DNA of 64,000 nucleotides from HGM04593 sp045631905 (GTDB lineage Bacteria > Bacteroidota > Bacteroidia > Bacteroidales > Bacteroidaceae), in contig JAZQVO010000019.1 in assembly GCA_045631905.1 (NCBI GenBank), positions 33,031-97,030 on the forward strand. Reading direction: 5' to 3'. A program made the position numbers and the translations under genes. This document shows positions 15,013 to 23,145 of this stretch, one piece after another; within the stretch, counting starts at the first letter, position 1; each line of letters starts with the position of its first letter. The notes under the pieces were generated by a model. The model ran no database searches, had not been told where the DNA came from, and was given only the letters and a program-made list of their open reading frames with translations.

Positions 15013-15930
15013 ATGGATACATTTGAAGTACATATATTAGGTTGTGGTTCTGCATTGCCCACCACTCGACACAATGCAAGCTCGCAAGTTGTGAGAATAG
15101 GAAACAGGCAATACATGATAGATTGTGGAGAAGGTACCCAACTACAACTTCGCAAGTCACATGTTCACTTTTCGTTCATAGACCATGTATTCATATCGCA
15201 CCTCCATGGCGACCACTGCTTCGGGCTGATAGGCATGATATCGAGTTTTGGCCTTTTAGGCCGTACAGCACCGCTCCACATATATGCCGATGCGAAATTA
15301 CAAGAGATATTGCAACCTCAACTCGATTTCTTTTGTAACGATCTGAAATACAAAGTTATATTTCACGAGATAGACGCAACCAAACATGCTCTTATATTTG
15401 AAAATAATGCAATCACGGTGCACACTATACCACAAAAGCACAGAATACCATGCTGTGGTTTCGTCTTTAAAGAAAAGCCAAAAAACAGACACCTGCGTCG
15501 CGAGATGATAGAAAGATACGAAATTCCGACATACCGACGCAAGGGAATAAAGGAGGGAGAAGATTATGTTACACCCGAGGGAGTTATAATACCCAACGAA
15601 CAACTTACAACACCACCCAGCCCCTCGCGCACATACGCCTACTGTTCCGACACACTGCCTTGCCCCGAGAATATCCCCTACATAGAAGGGGCCAACCTGC
15701 TGTACCACGAAGCCACCTTTGCCGAGAGCGAGAGCCAGCGAGCAAAAGCAACCTTCCACACCACAGCAATGCAAGCCGCACAAATAGCCCGACAAGCAAA
15801 AGTAAAGAAACTAGTCATAGGGCACTTCTCTTCGCGCTACGACGACGATGAAGTACTGCTTGCCGAAGCCACAACAACATTCCCCGACACCGAGCTGGCA
15901 AAGGAAAACAAGACATTTATCGTTACATAA
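15013..15930 (+). CDS. rnz: Ribonuclease Z
   Basis: A 305-residue metallo-beta-lactamase-fold endonuclease that trims tRNA 3' ends. It shows GCGSALPTTRHNASSQ near the start, the zinc motif SHLHGDHCFGL (residues about 60-70), YCSDT, HEATF and the C-terminal GHFSSRY. The length fits the short bacterial form. The start is 7 bases after an AAAATAAAGAG stretch with a weak purine signal. It is followed 83 bases later by the ECF sigma gene; co-transcription is uncertain. Confidence 0.95.
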   Translation: MDTFEVHILGCGSALPTTRHNASSQVVRIGNRQYMIDCGEGTQLQLRKSHVHFSFIDHVFISHLHGDHCFGLIGMISSFGLLGRTAPLHIYADAKLQEILQPQLDFFCNDLKYKVIFHEIDATKHALIFENNAITVHTIPQKHRIPCCGFVFKEKPKNRHLRREMIERYEIPTYRRKGIKEGEDYVTPEGVIIPNEQLTTPPSPSRTYAYCSDTLPCPENIPYIEGANLLYHEATFAESESQRAKATFHTTAMQAAQIARQAKVKKLVIGHFSSRYDDDEVLLAEATTTFPDTELAKENKTFIVT

Positions 15931-16013
15931 AAAAAACACAAATTACACTCTTCATTAAACCTTCGCGACACAGAGCAGTCAAAAGAAAAGTACAAAAAGA
16001 GAAAGATTTATAA

Positions 16014-16574
16014 ATGAGCACGAAAAGCACAGAGTTCGACGAAAGCAAAATAATAGCCCTCCTAAAAGAGGCTGATACTCGCGAATCGGCTTTTTCGGCC
16101 ATAGTAAGAGAGTACGACAAAGCATTATATTGGCAAATACGACGCATGGTACTCTCGCACGACGATGCCAACGACCTGCTACAAAGCACATTCCTTAAAG
16201 CATGGAGCGGTATCGCCACATTCCGTGGCAACTCACGCATATACACATGGCTCTACCGCATTGCCATAAACGAAACACTCACGTTCCTTGCCAAAAACCA
16301 CATTAACACAATATCGATAGACACACCCGAAGGAGAGATAGCACATAAACTCGAATGCGACTCATATTTTGAGGGTGACCACGCCGAGGCACTATTCAGC
16401 GAGGCCATAGCACGTCTGCCCGACAAGCAACGCCTTGTTTTCAACATGAAATACTACGACGATATGAAGTACGAAGAAATTTCAGAGATAACAGGGACAA
16501 GTGTAGGAGCTCTGAAAGCATCGTATCACATTGCAGTTAAAAAAATTGAAGAGTTTTTAGAAGGCAAACTTTAA
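16014..16574 (+). CDS. ECF-type RNA polymerase sigma factor
   Basis: A 186-residue sigma-70 family protein with only regions 2 and 4. Region 2 spans about residues 28-95 (DDANDLLQSTFLKAW, FRGNSRIYTWLYRIA). Region 4 spans about residues 125-180 (LPDKQRLVFNMKYYDDMKYEEI then a helix-turn-helix GTSVGALKASYH). It directs RNA polymerase to a specific regulon. Directly downstream are a small membrane protein with anti-sigma features and a Spy-like periplasmic protein, an arrangement that suggests envelope-stress control. The target promoters are unknown. Confidence 0.9.
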   Translation: MSTKSTEFDESKIIALLKEADTRESAFSAIVREYDKALYWQIRRMVLSHDDANDLLQSTFLKAWSGIATFRGNSRIYTWLYRIAINETLTFLAKNHINTISIDTPEGEIAHKLECDSYFEGDHAEALFSEAIARLPDKQRLVFNMKYYDDMKYEEISEITGTSVGALKASYHIAVKKIEEFLEGKL

Positions 16575-16618
16575 ACCTTTTAAAGATAGAGATGTCAAAA
16601 TAATGTAAAGGGAAATAT

Positions 16619-16972
16619 ATGAATTTGGACAAATTTAAAAACAGACAGCCATTCAAAGTACCTAACGGCTACTTTGAAGAGTTTGAAAGCAACATGCAAG
16701 GCATGTTGCAAAGAGGCTCCATGAAAGTCACACATTCGCCCAAGAGAAAGCCCCTCGCACGAATAATAAGATACACCGCATGCGCCGCCGCAGTTATTCT
16801 TGCAACAATTATCGTTGGTGCCCGCCTCACAAACAGCTATGAGCAAACAGCTCAAATAGCATCGCACGAGATTTACGACAACAACGATTTTATAGACGAT
16901 GTACTGAGCAACTACCCTATCGACGACTACACATTCTATTGTTGCCTCACCGACAACGACAATAACTACTAA
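16619..16972 (+). CDS. Small single-pass membrane protein, candidate anti-sigma factor
   Basis: A 117-residue protein with a cytoplasmic N-terminal 50 residues (NRQPFKVPNGYFEEFESNM), one membrane helix at about residues 54-74 (CAAAVILATIIVGA) and an acidic extracytoplasmic tail ending in NDNNY. The motif FKVPxGYFE near the N-terminus is common in Bacteroidetes proteins next to ECF sigma genes. No zinc-binding anti-sigma motif is present. The position 45 bases after the sigma gene and the topology suggest an anti-sigma role; this is inference. Confidence 0.7.
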   Translation: MNLDKFKNRQPFKVPNGYFEEFESNMQGMLQRGSMKVTHSPKRKPLARIIRYTACAAAVILATIIVGARLTNSYEQTAQIASHEIYDNNDFIDDVLSNYPIDDYTFYCCLTDNDNNY

Positions 16973-16983
16973 CAAACCATATT

Positions 16984-17475
16984 ATGAAAAAGATAATAAT
17001 AGCACTATCACTATTTGTTCTTGCAACATGCAATATATCGGCACAGAACAACGACAGACCGAGAGGAAAGGAACGCAAATTTTCTCACGAGCAATTTAAA
17101 GCAAAGCAAAAAAGCCACATAATAGAGATGGCAAAGCTCACACCCGAAGAGGCCGAAGCGTTCTTTCCCCTATTCTTCGAGTTGCAAAAAGAGAAATTCC
17201 GCATAGAACACGAGGCGCGGTCAAAAGTGATAAAGGAGCGCGGTCAGAAACTGAGCGACGAACAATGGAAAGAGTTGTTAGGCAACACAGCCGATGCAAA
17301 AATAGCCATCGCAAAACTCGAAAAAGAGTATATCACAAAATACTTGCAAGTGGTATCACCCAAGAAACTCTTAGATATACAACGGGCCGAGCACTCCTTC
17401 CAGAGCTACATGATAAAATCGATGACACGTGGAGGAGAGAGAAAAGCACCACATGAGAAAAGGGAATTTAAATAG
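16984..17475 (+). CDS. Spy/CpxP-like periplasmic protein
   Basis: A 163-residue protein with a signal peptide (residues 1-20, ending NISAQ) and a mature chain that is almost all charged alpha-helix (LTPEEAEAFFPLFFELQKEK and later helices). It resembles the Spy/CpxP/heavy-metal-resistance group of periplasmic chaperone-like sensors in helix pattern, though the LTxxQ motif is replaced by LTPEEA. It lies 11 bases behind the membrane protein and probably takes part in the same sigma-controlled envelope response. Confidence 0.75.
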   Translation: MKKIIIALSLFVLATCNISAQNNDRPRGKERKFSHEQFKAKQKSHIIEMAKLTPEEAEAFFPLFFELQKEKFRIEHEARSKVIKERGQKLSDEQWKELLGNTADAKIAIAKLEKEYITKYLQVVSPKKLLDIQRAEHSFQSYMIKSMTRGGERKAPHEKREFK

Positions 17476-17484
17476 AGACACCCA

Positions 17485-17516
17485 TTGAGTTTAAAACAAC
17501 TCAATAACTTGTTTTT
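17485..17516 (+). terminator. Weak terminator-like hairpin after the sigma module
   Basis: TTGAGTT (17485-17491) pairs with AACTCAA (17498-17504), followed by TAACTTGTTTTT. The stem is short and AT-rich. Confidence 0.45.
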
Positions 17517-17641
17517 CATAGATTTTTGCTAGTTGCACATCGTGCAACACAAAGGCGTAAAGAGCGAGCACTATATCAAAATAGTAAACTTTTACAAAGC
17601 AACATAAAGATATTAAGCTCAGCTTGCTTTCGCCTTTGTTT
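17488..17641 (-). other. Structured element behind mazG with an open 50-codon tail
   Basis: On the minus strand, after the mazG TGA the same frame stays open for about 50 codons and ends in TAA at 17490-17488; its last part reads LHDVQLAKIYEKQVIELF. The same DNA holds a hairpin (GTTGCAC/GTGCAAC, 17532-17548) and a long imperfect stem (CAAAGGCG 17550-17557 against CGCCTTTG 17631-17638, continued by GCGAGC/GCTTGC). No start codon with a promoter is evident. It may be a dispersed repeat, a gene remnant or a structured 3' region. Confidence 0.4.
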
Positions 17642-17652
17642 TTTTGTTTAAA

Positions 17653-18438
17653 TCAAAGCCCTTTTGCTTTTGCTTCGTTCCAAAGAGCGTCCATCTCGGC
17701 AAGTGTCATATCGGCAAGGTTCTTACCTTGCTCCATAGAACGCTCCTCGACATATGTAAAGCGTGCACGGAACTTTGAATTAGTAAGCTCGAGCGCCGTG
17801 TCGGGGTTGATATTATACAGACGGGCCGCATTCACAAGGCTGAAGACAAAATCGCCAAACTCCTTTTCCATGTTTTCTTTGTCCCCTTTGTCCATCTCAA
17901 CCTGCAACTCTGCAAGTTCCTCTTTTACCTTGTCCCAAACAGCCTCCTTTTTATCCCAATCGAAGCCAACATTAGCAGCCTTCTCCTGCATGCGATAGGC
18001 TTTTATCAGCGATGGCATGGAGACAGGAACACCGCTCAACACACGCTTGTTACCACCCTTCTCGGTACGCTTTATCTGTTCCCAATTTTTACTCACCTCG
18101 CCCGCTGTTTCGGCCTTTGCCTCGCCAAAAACATGAGGGTGACGATATATAAGCTTCTCGCACAAACGGTCGCACACATCTTTTATGTCGAAGAGACCAC
18201 CCTCCTGTGCAATCTTCGAATAAAAAGCCACATGCAACAACACATCGCCCAACTCCTTGCATATATTGTCGGTATCGGCGGCTATGAGAGCATCGGAAAG
18301 CTCATACACCTCCTCAATAGTATTGGGGCGCAAACTCTCGTTTGTCTGTTTTCTATCCCACGGACATTTTTCTCTTAATTCGTCGAGAATATCCAAAAAG
18401 CGCTCAAATGAGGCTAAAATTTCACTTCTACTATGCAT
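17653..18438 (-). CDS. mazG: Nucleoside triphosphate pyrophosphohydrolase MazG
   Basis: A 261-residue two-domain MazG that hydrolyses NTPs and dNTPs to monophosphates and pyrophosphate. The N-terminal domain has LREKCPWDRKQTNESLRPNT and the metal site EEVYELSDAL with KELGDVLLHVAF. A second copy follows (KEEAVWDKVKEELAEL, MEKEFGDFVFSLVNAA). The longer reading from 18462 is rejected because the TACCTTTG -7 box (18467-18460) overlaps that codon, so transcription would start downstream of it. Confidence 0.94.
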   Translation of the reverse strand: MHSRSEILASFERFLDILDELREKCPWDRKQTNESLRPNTIEEVYELSDALIAADTDNICKELGDVLLHVAFYSKIAQEGGLFDIKDVCDRLCEKLIYRHPHVFGEAKAETAGEVSKNWEQIKRTEKGGNKRVLSGVPVSMPSLIKAYRMQEKAANVGFDWDKKEAVWDKVKEELAELQVEMDKGDKENMEKEFGDFVFSLVNAARLYNINPDTALELTNSKFRARFTYVEERSMEQGKNLADMTLAEMDALWNEAKAKGL

Positions 18439-18459
18439 TATTTGTATTTTTTTATGCCA

Positions 18460-18467
18460 CAAAGGTA
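18460..18467 (-). promoter_or_regulatory. -7 box of mazG
   Basis: TACCTTTG on the minus strand, 22 bases before the chosen ATG at 18438. It decides the start by overlapping the upstream ATG. Confidence 0.8.
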
Positions 18468-18487
18468 ATTAATTTAATAATAAGAAT

Positions 18488-18495
18488 TAACTTTG
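18488..18495 (+). promoter_or_regulatory. -7 box of valS
   Basis: TAACTTTG, divergent from the mazG box and 20 bases from it. It lies across the first in-frame ATG (18493), so the valS start must be the ATG at 18541. Confidence 0.75.
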
Positions 18496-18540
18496 CAATT
18501 AACTTTAATTTTATTGAATAATAATATAAATACAAATACT

Positions 18541-21291
18541 ATGAGCTTAGCAAGCACTTATATTCCTGCCGAAGTTGAAGAAAAATGGTACGAATATTGG
18601 TTGAAGAACAACCTGTTCCATTCGGAGCCCGATGAGAGAGAGCCTTACACAATAGTAATTCCCCCTCCCAATGTAACCGGAGTGTTGCATATGGGGCACA
18701 TGCTAAACAACACTATTCAAGATATTCTTGTACGTCGTGCACGCATGCTTGGCAAGAACGCATGCTGGGTACCCGGTACCGACCACGCATCTATTGCCAC
18801 AGAGGCCAAGGTTGTTAAAAAACTTGCCGAGCAGGGCATAAAGAAGAGCGACCTCACACGCGAGGAGTTCTTGAAACACGCATGGGAGTGGAAAGAGGAG
18901 CATGGCGGTATCATTCTCAAGCAGTTGCGCAAGCTCGGAGCTTCGTGCGACTGGGATCGCACATCGTTCACCATGGACGAGATACGTAGCAAGAGCGTCA
19001 TCAAAGTGTTCTGCGACCTCTACAACAAAGGGCTCATCTACCGTGGCTTGCGCATGGTAAACTGGGACCCCAAAGCGCAAACCGCACTCAGCAACGAGGA
19101 GGTAATATACAAGGAGGAGAAGAGCAAACTCTACTATTTGAAATACTATGTAGACGAGGCTGCCGGCTGTACCGACGGCGAGGAGAACGATGCTGTTACA
19201 TTGTCACCCGACGCACCCTTCGATGCAACCGTTAAACACCAAATTCTGCACCGCGACGCCGAGGGCCGTCGTTACGCAGTTGTGGCAACCACCCGCCCCG
19301 AAACAATCATGGGCGACACCGCCATGTGCATCAACCCCAAAGACCCCAAAAACACATGGTTAAAGGGCAAGAGCGTTATTGTACCCCTTGTAAACCGCAC
19401 AATCCCCGTAATTGAGGACCGCTATGTGGAGATTGAGTTCGGTACAGGTTGTTTGAAGGTTACACCTGCACACGACACCAACGACTACATGCTTGGCAAG
19501 ACACACAACCTCGAGACCATCGACATCTTCAACGCCGACGCAACCATAAGCGAGGCAGCAGGGCTCTATGTAGGCATGGACCGCATGGAGGTGCGCAAGC
19601 AGATTGCAAAAGACCTTGCCGAGGCCGGTCTGCTCGAGAAAGTAGAAGATTACGACAACAAGGTAGGCTACTCGGAGCGCAACTCCGACACAGCAGTCGA
19701 GCCCCGTCTCTGCATGCAGTGGTTCCTGCGCATGAAGCACTTTGCCGACATCGCGCTCCCCCCTGTTATGAACGACGAGCTCAAATTCTACCCCACAAAA
19801 TACAAGACAACATATAACAACTGGCTCGCAAACATACAAGACTGGTGCATCAGCCGTCAGTTGTGGTGGGGACACCGCATACCCGCATATTTTCTCCCCA
19901 CAAACGAAGGCGAGCAAGAGAAATATGTGGTAGCAGAGAGCCGTGAGGAGGCATTGAAACTAGCACAGGCTATCCCCGGATACGAAAACATCACAGCCGA
20001 TGAGTTGCGTCACGACGAAGATGCGCTCGACACATGGTTTAGCTCGTGGTTGTGGCCCATCTCGCTGTTCAACGGAATTTTGGACCCCGGCAACAAAGAG
20101 ATAAGCTACTACTACCCCACAAACGACCTTGTAACAGGCCCCGATATCATCTTCTTCTGGGTAGCACGTATGATTATGGCCGGTTATGAATACCAGGGAG
20201 AGATGCCCTTCCGCAACGTATACTTCACAGGTATCGTGCGCGACAAGCTCGGTCGCAAGATGAGTAAACAGCTTGGCAACTCGCCCAACCCCCTCGACCT
20301 CATTGAGCAATATGGTGCCGACGGTGTGCGCATGGGTATTATGCTTTCGGCACCTGCCGGTAACGACATACTCTTTGACGAGAGCCTCTGTGAGCAAGGA
20401 CGTAACTTCTGCAACAAAATATGGAACGCCTTCCGCCTTGTAAAAGGCTGGAACGTGAGCAACGAAATTGAACAACCCGAAAGCTCGAAGCTCGCAATAA
20501 AATATTTCGAGGAGACACTCGCCAAGTCGGCAACACTGCTCGACGACCAATTTGGCAAGTACCGCATCAACGAGGCACTGATGAACGTGTACACCCTCTT
20601 CTGGGACGAGTTCTCGGCATGGTACCTCGAGATGGTAAAACCCGCATACGGCTCGCCCATCGACGCAGTAACATACGAAGCAACCCTGAAATTCTTCGAT
20701 AGCCTGTTGCGCCTGCTCCACCCCTTCATGCCCTTCATCACCGAGGAGTTGTGGCAGTCGATATACGACCGCAAAGAGGGAGAAAGCCTCATGGTACAGA
20801 GCGTTAAAGAACTTTGCCGTACATGCGACGAAGCATTCATTGCCAAAATATCGGCTATGAAAGAGATTATAGGAAACATTCGTGCTATACGCCAGCAAAA
20901 GAACCTGTCGCCCCGCGAGCCCCTTGCATTGCAAATTGTGGGAGCATCGCCTGTTGCCGAGCTCGAAAGCATACTCACCAAGATGGGTAACCTCAACGCA
21001 ATAGATAGCGTTCAGTCACCCGACGACACAGCCGTATCGTTCCGTGTGGGAACAACCGAGTTTGCAGTACCCATGGGCTCACTCATCGACAAAGATGCCG
21101 AAATTGCCAAGATGCAGGAGGAACTTGCCTACCACGAGAAATTCCTAAAAAGCGTAGAGGCAAAGCTCAACAACCCCAACTTTGTGAGCAAGGCACCCGA
21201 AAAAATTATTGCCATAGAGCGCAAGAAACAGTCGGACGCAACAGAGAAAATTGCAATGCTTAAAGAGAGCATACAAAAACTGTCGAAATAA
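18541..21291 (+). CDS. valS: Valine-tRNA ligase
   Basis: A 916-residue class I aminoacyl-tRNA synthetase charging tRNA-Val. The HIGH-type motif is PPPNVTGVLHMGHML (residues about 40-54), followed by WVPGTDHASIATE. The CP1 editing domain includes ATTRPETIMGDTA. The KMSKS motif appears as GRKMSKQLGNSPNP near residue 570. A C-terminal coiled-coil arm with the usual KEELAYHEKFL stretch closes the protein. It opens an 11-kb same-strand run. Start chosen from the promoter position and family alignment. Confidence 0.97.
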   Translation: MSLASTYIPAEVEEKWYEYWLKNNLFHSEPDEREPYTIVIPPPNVTGVLHMGHMLNNTIQDILVRRARMLGKNACWVPGTDHASIATEAKVVKKLAEQGIKKSDLTREEFLKHAWEWKEEHGGIILKQLRKLGASCDWDRTSFTMDEIRSKSVIKVFCDLYNKGLIYRGLRMVNWDPKAQTALSNEEVIYKEEKSKLYYLKYYVDEAAGCTDGEENDAVTLSPDAPFDATVKHQILHRDAEGRRYAVVATTRPETIMGDTAMCINPKDPKNTWLKGKSVIVPLVNRTIPVIEDRYVEIEFGTGCLKVTPAHDTNDYMLGKTHNLETIDIFNADATISEAAGLYVGMDRMEVRKQIAKDLAEAGLLEKVEDYDNKVGYSERNSDTAVEPRLCMQWFLRMKHFADIALPPVMNDELKFYPTKYKTTYNNWLANIQDWCISRQLWWGHRIPAYFLPTNEGEQEKYVVAESREEALKLAQAIPGYENITADELRHDEDALDTWFSSWLWPISLFNGILDPGNKEISYYYPTNDLVTGPDIIFFWVARMIMAGYEYQGEMPFRNVYFTGIVRDKLGRKMSKQLGNSPNPLDLIEQYGADGVRMGIMLSAPAGNDILFDESLCEQGRNFCNKIWNAFRLVKGWNVSNEIEQPESSKLAIKYFEETLAKSATLLDDQFGKYRINEALMNVYTLFWDEFSAWYLEMVKPAYGSPIDAVTYEATLKFFDSLLRLLHPFMPFITEELWQSIYDRKEGESLMVQSVKELCRTCDEAFIAKISAMKEIIGNIRAIRQQKNLSPREPLALQIVGASPVAELESILTKMGNLNAIDSVQSPDDTAVSFRVGTTEFAVPMGSLIDKDAEIAKMQEELAYHEKFLKSVEAKLNNPNFVSKAPEKIIAIERKKQSDATEKIAMLKESIQKLSK

Positions 21292-21300
21292 TAATATATA

Positions 21301-22182
21301 ATGGAGAGCAAACAAAAAAACATAATATTAATAGCCACAGCAAGCATTATGCTTGTTGCGGCTATTGTGCTTGGTGTTCTTTTGGTAAAAAGCAACCAAA
21401 AAAACAACGAGATGCAAGAGCTGTTTGCCATTGAAAAAGAGGAGCTTGAAAGCGAATATTCGAACTTTGCGACACAGTACGACGAGTTAAAAGTGCGCAT
21501 TGCCAACGACTCGCTCCAAATTAAGCTGGAGCAGGAGAAACTGCGCACCCAGCAACTGCTCGAGGAGCTCAAACAGACAAGAGCCGATGATGCGGCCGAA
21601 ATTACACGTTTGAAGAAAGAGCTAAAAACCGTGCGTGCCGTTCTGCGCAGTTACATCATTCAAATAGACTCGCTCAACGCACTTAACGAGAACCTCAAAA
21701 AAGAGAACAAGCGCGTGAACGAGAAGTACAACGAGGCATCTCGAAAGATATCAACTCTCACAAGCGAAAAAGAACAGCTTACCGAGATTGTCACCATGGC
21801 ATCGCAACTCGATGCCCTTGGCATAAAGATGAAGATGCTTCGCAAAAACGGCAAAGAGGCAAGCAAACTCAAACGCGCCAAGCAATTTGAGATAAACTTC
21901 ACCATAACAAAAAACATAACCGCCGAAGCGGGAGTTAAAACAGTGTATGCCCGCATCATGCAACCAAATGAGGAGCTACTCACAAAGAGCATAACCCACA
22001 CATTCCCGTATGAGAACCGCGAGATAGGCTACTCTGTAAAAAAAGATATAGAATACACCGGCGAAGAACAGGAGGTAACAATGTACTGGGATATTGAAGA
22101 GTATCTTCAACCCGGCAGATACCGCCTATACATATTTGCCGACGGAGTGATGATAGGTTCGGCAAGTTACGAATTCGAATAA
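21301..22182 (+). CDS. Membrane-anchored coiled-coil protein of unknown function
   Basis: A 293-residue protein. Residues 8-28 form one membrane helix (IILIATASIMLVAAIVLGVL). Residues about 38-170 are a long coiled coil rich in Glu, Lys, Leu and Gln (LEQEKLRTQQLLEELKQ, LNENLKKENKRVNEKY). Residues about 190-293 look like a small beta domain (ITAEAGVKTVYARIM, YTGEEQEVTMYWDIEEYL). The topology suggests a periplasmic coiled coil with a terminal beta domain. Similar genes occur in Bacteroidales, but no function is known to me. It lies 9 bases after valS. Confidence 0.7.
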   Translation: MESKQKNIILIATASIMLVAAIVLGVLLVKSNQKNNEMQELFAIEKEELESEYSNFATQYDELKVRIANDSLQIKLEQEKLRTQQLLEELKQTRADDAAEITRLKKELKTVRAVLRSYIIQIDSLNALNENLKKENKRVNEKYNEASRKISTLTSEKEQLTEIVTMASQLDALGIKMKMLRKNGKEASKLKRAKQFEINFTITKNITAEAGVKTVYARIMQPNEELLTKSITHTFPYENREIGYSVKKDIEYTGEEQEVTMYWDIEEYLQPGRYRLYIFADGVMIGSASYEFE

Positions 22183-22193
22183 AACGGAAATTT

Positions 22194-23129
22194 ATGAAAA
22201 GAATACTTGTAACAGGCGGAGCAGGGTTTATAGGTTCACACCTTTGTGAGCGTTTGCTGAAAGACGGCAACGATGTTATATGTCTCGATAACTATTTTAC
22301 CGGGAGCAAAGACAACATTCGTCACCTCATAAGCAACGACCACTTTGAGCTTGTGCGACACGATATTACACAGCCCTACACAGCCGAGGTCGATGAAATA
22401 TACAACCTCGCATGCCCCGCATCGCCCATACACTACCAGCACGACCCTGTAAAAACCATACAGACATGCGTAATAGGCTCCATGAACATGCTGGGGCTGG
22501 CCAAACGCACAGGAGCAAAGATTTTGCAGGCATCGACCAGCGAGGTATACGGCGACCCCAACATACACCCGCAAGTAGAGAGCTACTGGGGAAACGTAAA
22601 CCCCATAGGCATACGCTCATGCTACGACGAGGGCAAACGTTGCGCCGAAACACTTTTTATGGATTATCACAGGCAAAACAACCTAAAAATTAAAATTATT
22701 CGTATCTTTAACACCTACGGCCCCAGAATGAGCATGAACGATGGCCGTGTAGTGTCGAACTTCATAGTGCAGGCACTGAAAGGAGAAGATATAACAATAT
22801 ATGGCGACGGCAAGCAGACACGCAGTTTTCAATATGTCGATGACCTTATAGAAGGCATGGTGCGCATGATGGAGACACGCGACAGTTTTTTAGGCCCTGT
22901 AAACATAGGCAACCCCGGAGAGTTCACCATGCTCGAACTTGCCGAGAAGGTTATAGAGCTCACAGGCTCGGCATCGAAGATAATCTTCAAGCCTCTGCCA
23001 CAGGACGACCCTCGCCAACGTAAGCCCGATATTACAATAGCCCACAAAGAACTCAACGGCTGGCACCCCAACATAAAGTTGGAAGAGGGGTTGCAAAAGA
23101 CAATAAACTACTTTAAGAAATTAATTTAA
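22194..23129 (+). CDS. UDP-glucuronate decarboxylase (UDP-xylose synthase)
   Basis: A 311-residue extended SDR enzyme. The NAD-binding motif is VTGGAGFIGSHLCERL at residues 6-21, catalytic residues are in STSEVYGDP and SCYDEGKRCAETL (Tyr-x3-Lys), and GPRMSMNDGRVVSNF, TRSFQYVDDL and PLPQDDPRQRKPDI match UDP-xylose synthases closely. It converts UDP-glucuronate to UDP-xylose and CO2 for surface polysaccharide. It sits in a same-strand run with housekeeping genes, 11 bases after the coiled-coil gene. Confidence 0.92.
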   Translation: MKRILVTGGAGFIGSHLCERLLKDGNDVICLDNYFTGSKDNIRHLISNDHFELVRHDITQPYTAEVDEIYNLACPASPIHYQHDPVKTIQTCVIGSMNMLGLAKRTGAKILQASTSEVYGDPNIHPQVESYWGNVNPIGIRSCYDEGKRCAETLFMDYHRQNNLKIKIIRIFNTYGPRMSMNDGRVVSNFIVQALKGEDITIYGDGKQTRSFQYVDDLIEGMVRMMETRDSFLGPVNIGNPGEFTMLELAEKVIELTGSASKIIFKPLPQDDPRQRKPDITIAHKELNGWHPNIKLEEGLQKTINYFKKLI

Positions 23130-23145
23130 CACAAGAATATAACAT

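Noticed and set aside
19960..20996. Two long minus-strand open frames (324 and 270 codons) opposite valS
   Set aside because: They are antisense shadows of a well-supported synthetase gene and show no protein family features.
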